From positions 1 to 27,343 of the forward strand of contig DCEG01000051.1 in assembly GCA_002316835.1 (NCBI GenBank): a stretch of 27,343 bases of DNA, given 5' to 3'. Under the pieces are notes generated by a model. It did not search any database and was not told where the DNA came from. It saw only the letters and a program-made list of their open reading frames with translations. Positions 25,193-27,343 of this stretch are shown piece by piece; within the stretch, counting starts at the first letter, position 1, and every line of letters starts with the position of its first letter. Made by a program: the position numbers and the translations under genes. This stretch comes from Bacteroidales bacterium UBA1035. Lineage in GTDB: Bacteria > Bacteroidota > Bacteroidia > Bacteroidales > Dysgonomonadaceae.

Positions 25193-26590
25193 TCAAGGAA
25201 TATCAGTTCTGAACAGTAGCCGCGTTGTTATAAATTCAGCGGGTCTGACGATTGCTAGTCCTATTTCTACAATAAGCTTTCCATCTAAAATATCTTGCGG
25301 AGTCATTGTCTTGTTTAAGCCAACATCTATAAAAAATGCATGTTCCGGCTTATATCCTTGCAAAGCACCACCTCGCCAAAGGTAAACCAAATACTGTTCA
25401 ATTGTTTCGTAAATTGATTTCCATACATTCTGATCATTGGCTTCAATATTTATTTTACGGATGTATTTTCTAATGGATTGCTCTACAGTGATGAACAATC
25501 TTCTGACCGGTACATAACGCCATTCGTTATCGTTACCCGCAAGCGTCCTTGCACCCCAGATAATTGCCTGACCTCTACCTGTAAACGCTCGTATGGCATT
25601 GATGGATTTTCCACCTTCTGTATCCAGACTCAGGTCGTCGTTTTCAGACTGGCTGATAGAAAATTCAGGACGATGTACCTTGTCTAAATTAATATTTGCC
25701 GGTGCTTTCCATACGCCAAGGGCAGTATCAGTCGTCACATATCGACCTATTACTGCCGCAGTTGCGGGTAAAATCATTTCCAACTGTGAAATTGCACTCA
25801 TTGCCATGTCAAACAGTCCTCTATTCAGCTTTTCGAGCTCACCAAGGTTCTTGACACTTGTTCCGCCAATTTTCACCATTTCCTTATCGAATAATTCATA
25901 GGGAATTGTGGTGACCAACCGCGGATAATAGACAGCTCCAAAACTACATACTGGTGTATCCCCGAAATCAAATCTACGCAGTTTCTCAATAGCTTGATCT
26001 GGCACCAAACTTCCTAACCACACATCCATAACCACAAAACGATCCCTCAATCGGGCAGCCTGCTCCATTGCTGCTTTGTGCAAACTATAATATAGTGTTT
26101 CACTTTCCAGATTCATAGCATCGGGAATAGCAACCAGTGAGACATCTTCCAGTTGCTCAGCAATATCCAGACCCGCTTTTAAATGACTAAATTCAATCGT
26201 TCCTGCATCATCGGAATATCTGTCAACGGATATAATATAACAAGATCTTCCTCCGTTTGAGAAAAACATTTGCATGGAAGGATACAAGATATATTTTGAA
26301 GCGATTTGCTGATTTAATTCAGCTCTTGCGTCAAAAACACCCGGAGTATTCTCAAAAAAATGAACTTCAATACCTGTTTCTGGAAATTCGGCACCGAAGA
26401 TGGTTTCAAACTCCAGAAGCGATGAGATACGAACAGGTTGCATATGCAGGTTTTCTCCCTCCTGATTTATAGCTTTCCCGGTGTAACCTATGAAGACAGG
26501 TATGGCGCTCTCGACGGAGACAATGGTGGCCGGGAGCTTTAATGTTCTTTTATTATAATTCCGTTGTATTTTAATTCTATTCTTACCCAT
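25193..26590 (-). CDS. Contractile tail sheath protein (phage tail / extracellular injection system type), apparently orphan
   Basis: A 465-aa protein of the phage tail sheath family, which polymerises around an inner tube and contracts to drive it into a target membrane. The family core is recognisable: VESAIPVFIGYTGKA near the start, VSLVAIPDAM mid-protein, and the C-terminal block with WRYVPVRRLFITVEQSIRKY, HAFFIDVGLNKTMTPQDI and IGLAIVRPAEFI. Length fits injection-system sheaths. The N-terminal arm (MGKNRIKIQRNYNKRTLKLP) lacks the usual TPGVYIEE-type opening that lies before this core in relatives. A TGA four codons upstream excludes a longer start. Neighbours are parC downstream and a cupin upstream; no tube, baseplate, spike or ATPase gene is in the window. 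It could serve a distant tail cluster or be a domesticated remnant. Confidence 0.88.
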   Translation of the reverse strand: MGKNRIKIQRNYNKRTLKLPATIVSVESAIPVFIGYTGKAINQEGENLHMQPVRISSLLEFETIFGAEFPETGIEVHFFENTPGVFDARAELNQQIASKYILYPSMQMFFSNGGRSCYIISVDRYSDDAGTIEFSHLKAGLDIAEQLEDVSLVAIPDAMNLESETLYYSLHKAAMEQAARLRDRFVVMDVWLGSLVPDQAIEKLRRFDFGDTPVCSFGAVYYPRLVTTIPYELFDKEMVKIGGTSVKNLGELEKLNRGLFDMAMSAISQLEMILPATAAVIGRYVTTDTALGVWKAPANINLDKVHRPEFSISQSENDDLSLDTEGGKSINAIRAFTGRGQAIIWGARTLAGNDNEWRYVPVRRLFITVEQSIRKYIRKINIEANDQNVWKSIYETIEQYLVYLWRGGALQGYKPEHAFFIDVGLNKTMTPQDILDGKLIVEIGLAIVRPAEFITTRLLFRTDIP

Positions 26591-26630
26591 AATACTTTTT
26601 TTTCAAACCATTAAGAACTAACCAGCAATA

Positions 26631-26729
26631 TCAATGGTTAGAGAACCCTGAACAGATAGCAATGTTTCCATGATGTGTTACCGGTATTCCATTGATCAAA
26701 ACAGTCCTGCTTCGGATATCGAGAGCCAT
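26631..26729 (-). CDS. Small ORF (32 aa) before the sheath gene, possibly a truncated gene
   Basis: An ATG at 26729 preceded by GAAAGGAAA (good Shine-Dalgarno) opens 32 codons ending 40 bp before the sheath ATG. The product contains RTVLINGIPVTHHGNIAICS, which faintly recalls the VxVNGxPA turn of PAAR-like spike-tip proteins, but is far too short for that fold. The frame stays open about 25 codons upstream of the ATG, back to a TAA, so it may be the remainder of a larger gene. The rest of 26591-26823 shows nothing else. Confidence 0.3.
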   Translation of the reverse strand: MALDIRSRTVLINGIPVTHHGNIAICSGFSNH

Positions 26730-26823
26730 TTTCCTTTCAGATAATGAAATAAATACACCTGACGCATGACATTTTGTATTTCTAAAAAACCTACTTTCTG
26801 ATTATTAATACAGGAGCAATGAT

Positions 26824-27258
26824 TTAGGCAAATTTCACCCCGTAACGTCCGCAAATCTCCACCACTTTAGGAAAATCAGGTGGTCCGGGTGGTAACAGGC
26901 TTAATTCTTCGAACATACCCTCAATTCCTGCCGGAAAGACCTCAAGATAAACTTTTGCATTTGTCGATCCAACCACTTTCCATGTGTGCGGAATCTGGCG
27001 AGGTAAAAAAATGGAATCACCATCTTTTAAAAGTGTTGTGTTATCTCCTACCGTAAATTGTACTTGTCCTTCGATGATCGTGTACACCTCGTCTTCGTTT
27101 TCGTGAATATGCATAGGAATTTGAGTGTCGAGAGGATTATCCTGATAAACTGATAAGTATTGTCCGTTAGTGTCTTTTCCCGAAAACTTGATCTGTTGAT
27201 GATCTCCCAAAACATTGAATCTTTGTCCTTCGTTTTTAAATACTATTTTCGCTTCCAT
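26824..27258 (-). CDS. Single-domain cupin protein
   Basis: A 144-aa small cupin of the quercetin-dioxygenase-like group. Motif 1 is PMHIHENEDEVYTIIEG, giving candidate metal ligands H50, H52 and E57; motif 2 is LPRQIPHTW, giving H91. All four usual ligands are therefore present, so it likely binds Fe, Mn, Zn or Ni and may be an enzyme or a small-molecule sensor; the substrate cannot be told. The C-terminus (LLPPGPPDFPKVVEICGRYG) is a short extension that may cap the barrel or mediate dimers. It has no signal peptide and is cytosolic. It reads towards the small ORF and sheath gene, 94 bp away, and its upstream region is cut off by the window edge. Confidence 0.88.
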   Translation of the reverse strand: MEAKIVFKNEGQRFNVLGDHQQIKFSGKDTNGQYLSVYQDNPLDTQIPMHIHENEDEVYTIIEGQVQFTVGDNTTLLKDGDSIFLPRQIPHTWKVVGSTNAKVYLEVFPAGIEGMFEELSLLPPGPPDFPKVVEICGRYGVKFA

Positions 27259-27343
27259 TGCTTTTGTTTTAATTAATGATTTGTTAGAAAGGGCTGAAAA
27301 TAAGGATTTTTATTTCCATTTATTTTTGTTTTTATTTAATTCA

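Overview
The window looks like chromosomal DNA of a member of the Bacteroidota, most likely the order Bacteroidales. The signs are moderate-to-low GC, TAnnTTTG-type -7 promoter boxes, a PorT-like outer-membrane barrel, a DUF3316-like secreted protein, a 47-nt type II-C style CRISPR repeat and a large set of secreted alpha-L-rhamnosidases. Genus cannot be fixed from the sequence alone.

Left edge (1-3222): the end of a CRISPR array (two partial repeats, one complete 47-nt repeat, two 30-nt spacers) sits 6 bp past the stop of a minus-strand outer-membrane beta-barrel gene. The repeat carries what looks like a complete Bacteroidota promoter on the minus strand. Upstream of the barrel gene lies a stand-alone ilvD (dihydroxy-acid dehydratase), then a 582-bp divergent intergenic region.

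Centre (3223-17394): a 14-kb plus-strand cluster of five full-length, exported GH78 alpha-L-rhamnosidases, with the cytosolic L-rhamnose mutarotase rhaM between the third and fourth. The enzymes differ enough in their catalytic signatures to be an assembled set rather than a recent tandem duplication. They probably cooperate in removing rhamnose from one or more complex rhamnose-rich glycans, and RhaM then interconverts the anomers of the imported sugar. No SusC/SusD pair, transporter, regulator or rhaBAD gene lies inside the window.

Right-centre (17395-22261): plus-strand genes for a DUF3316-like secreted protein, a PatB/MalY-type C-S lyase, a SlyD-like FKBP prolyl isomerase with a Cys-rich tail, chorismate synthase (aroC) and an unrecognised secreted protein with a strongly basic C-terminus. 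Intrinsic terminators and REP-like palindromes separate some of them.

Right edge (22262-27343): a bidirectional terminator and a tRNA T-arm-like hairpin lie between convergent genes. Minus-strand genes follow: topoisomerase IV subunit A (parC, with a well-formed promoter), an apparently orphan contractile-tail sheath protein preceded by a tiny ORF, and a cupin.

The items most worth a second look are the promoter embedded in the CRISPR repeat and its truncated terminal copy, the five-GH78 cluster, the orphan sheath gene, and the sliding-clamp-like motif at the end of ParC.
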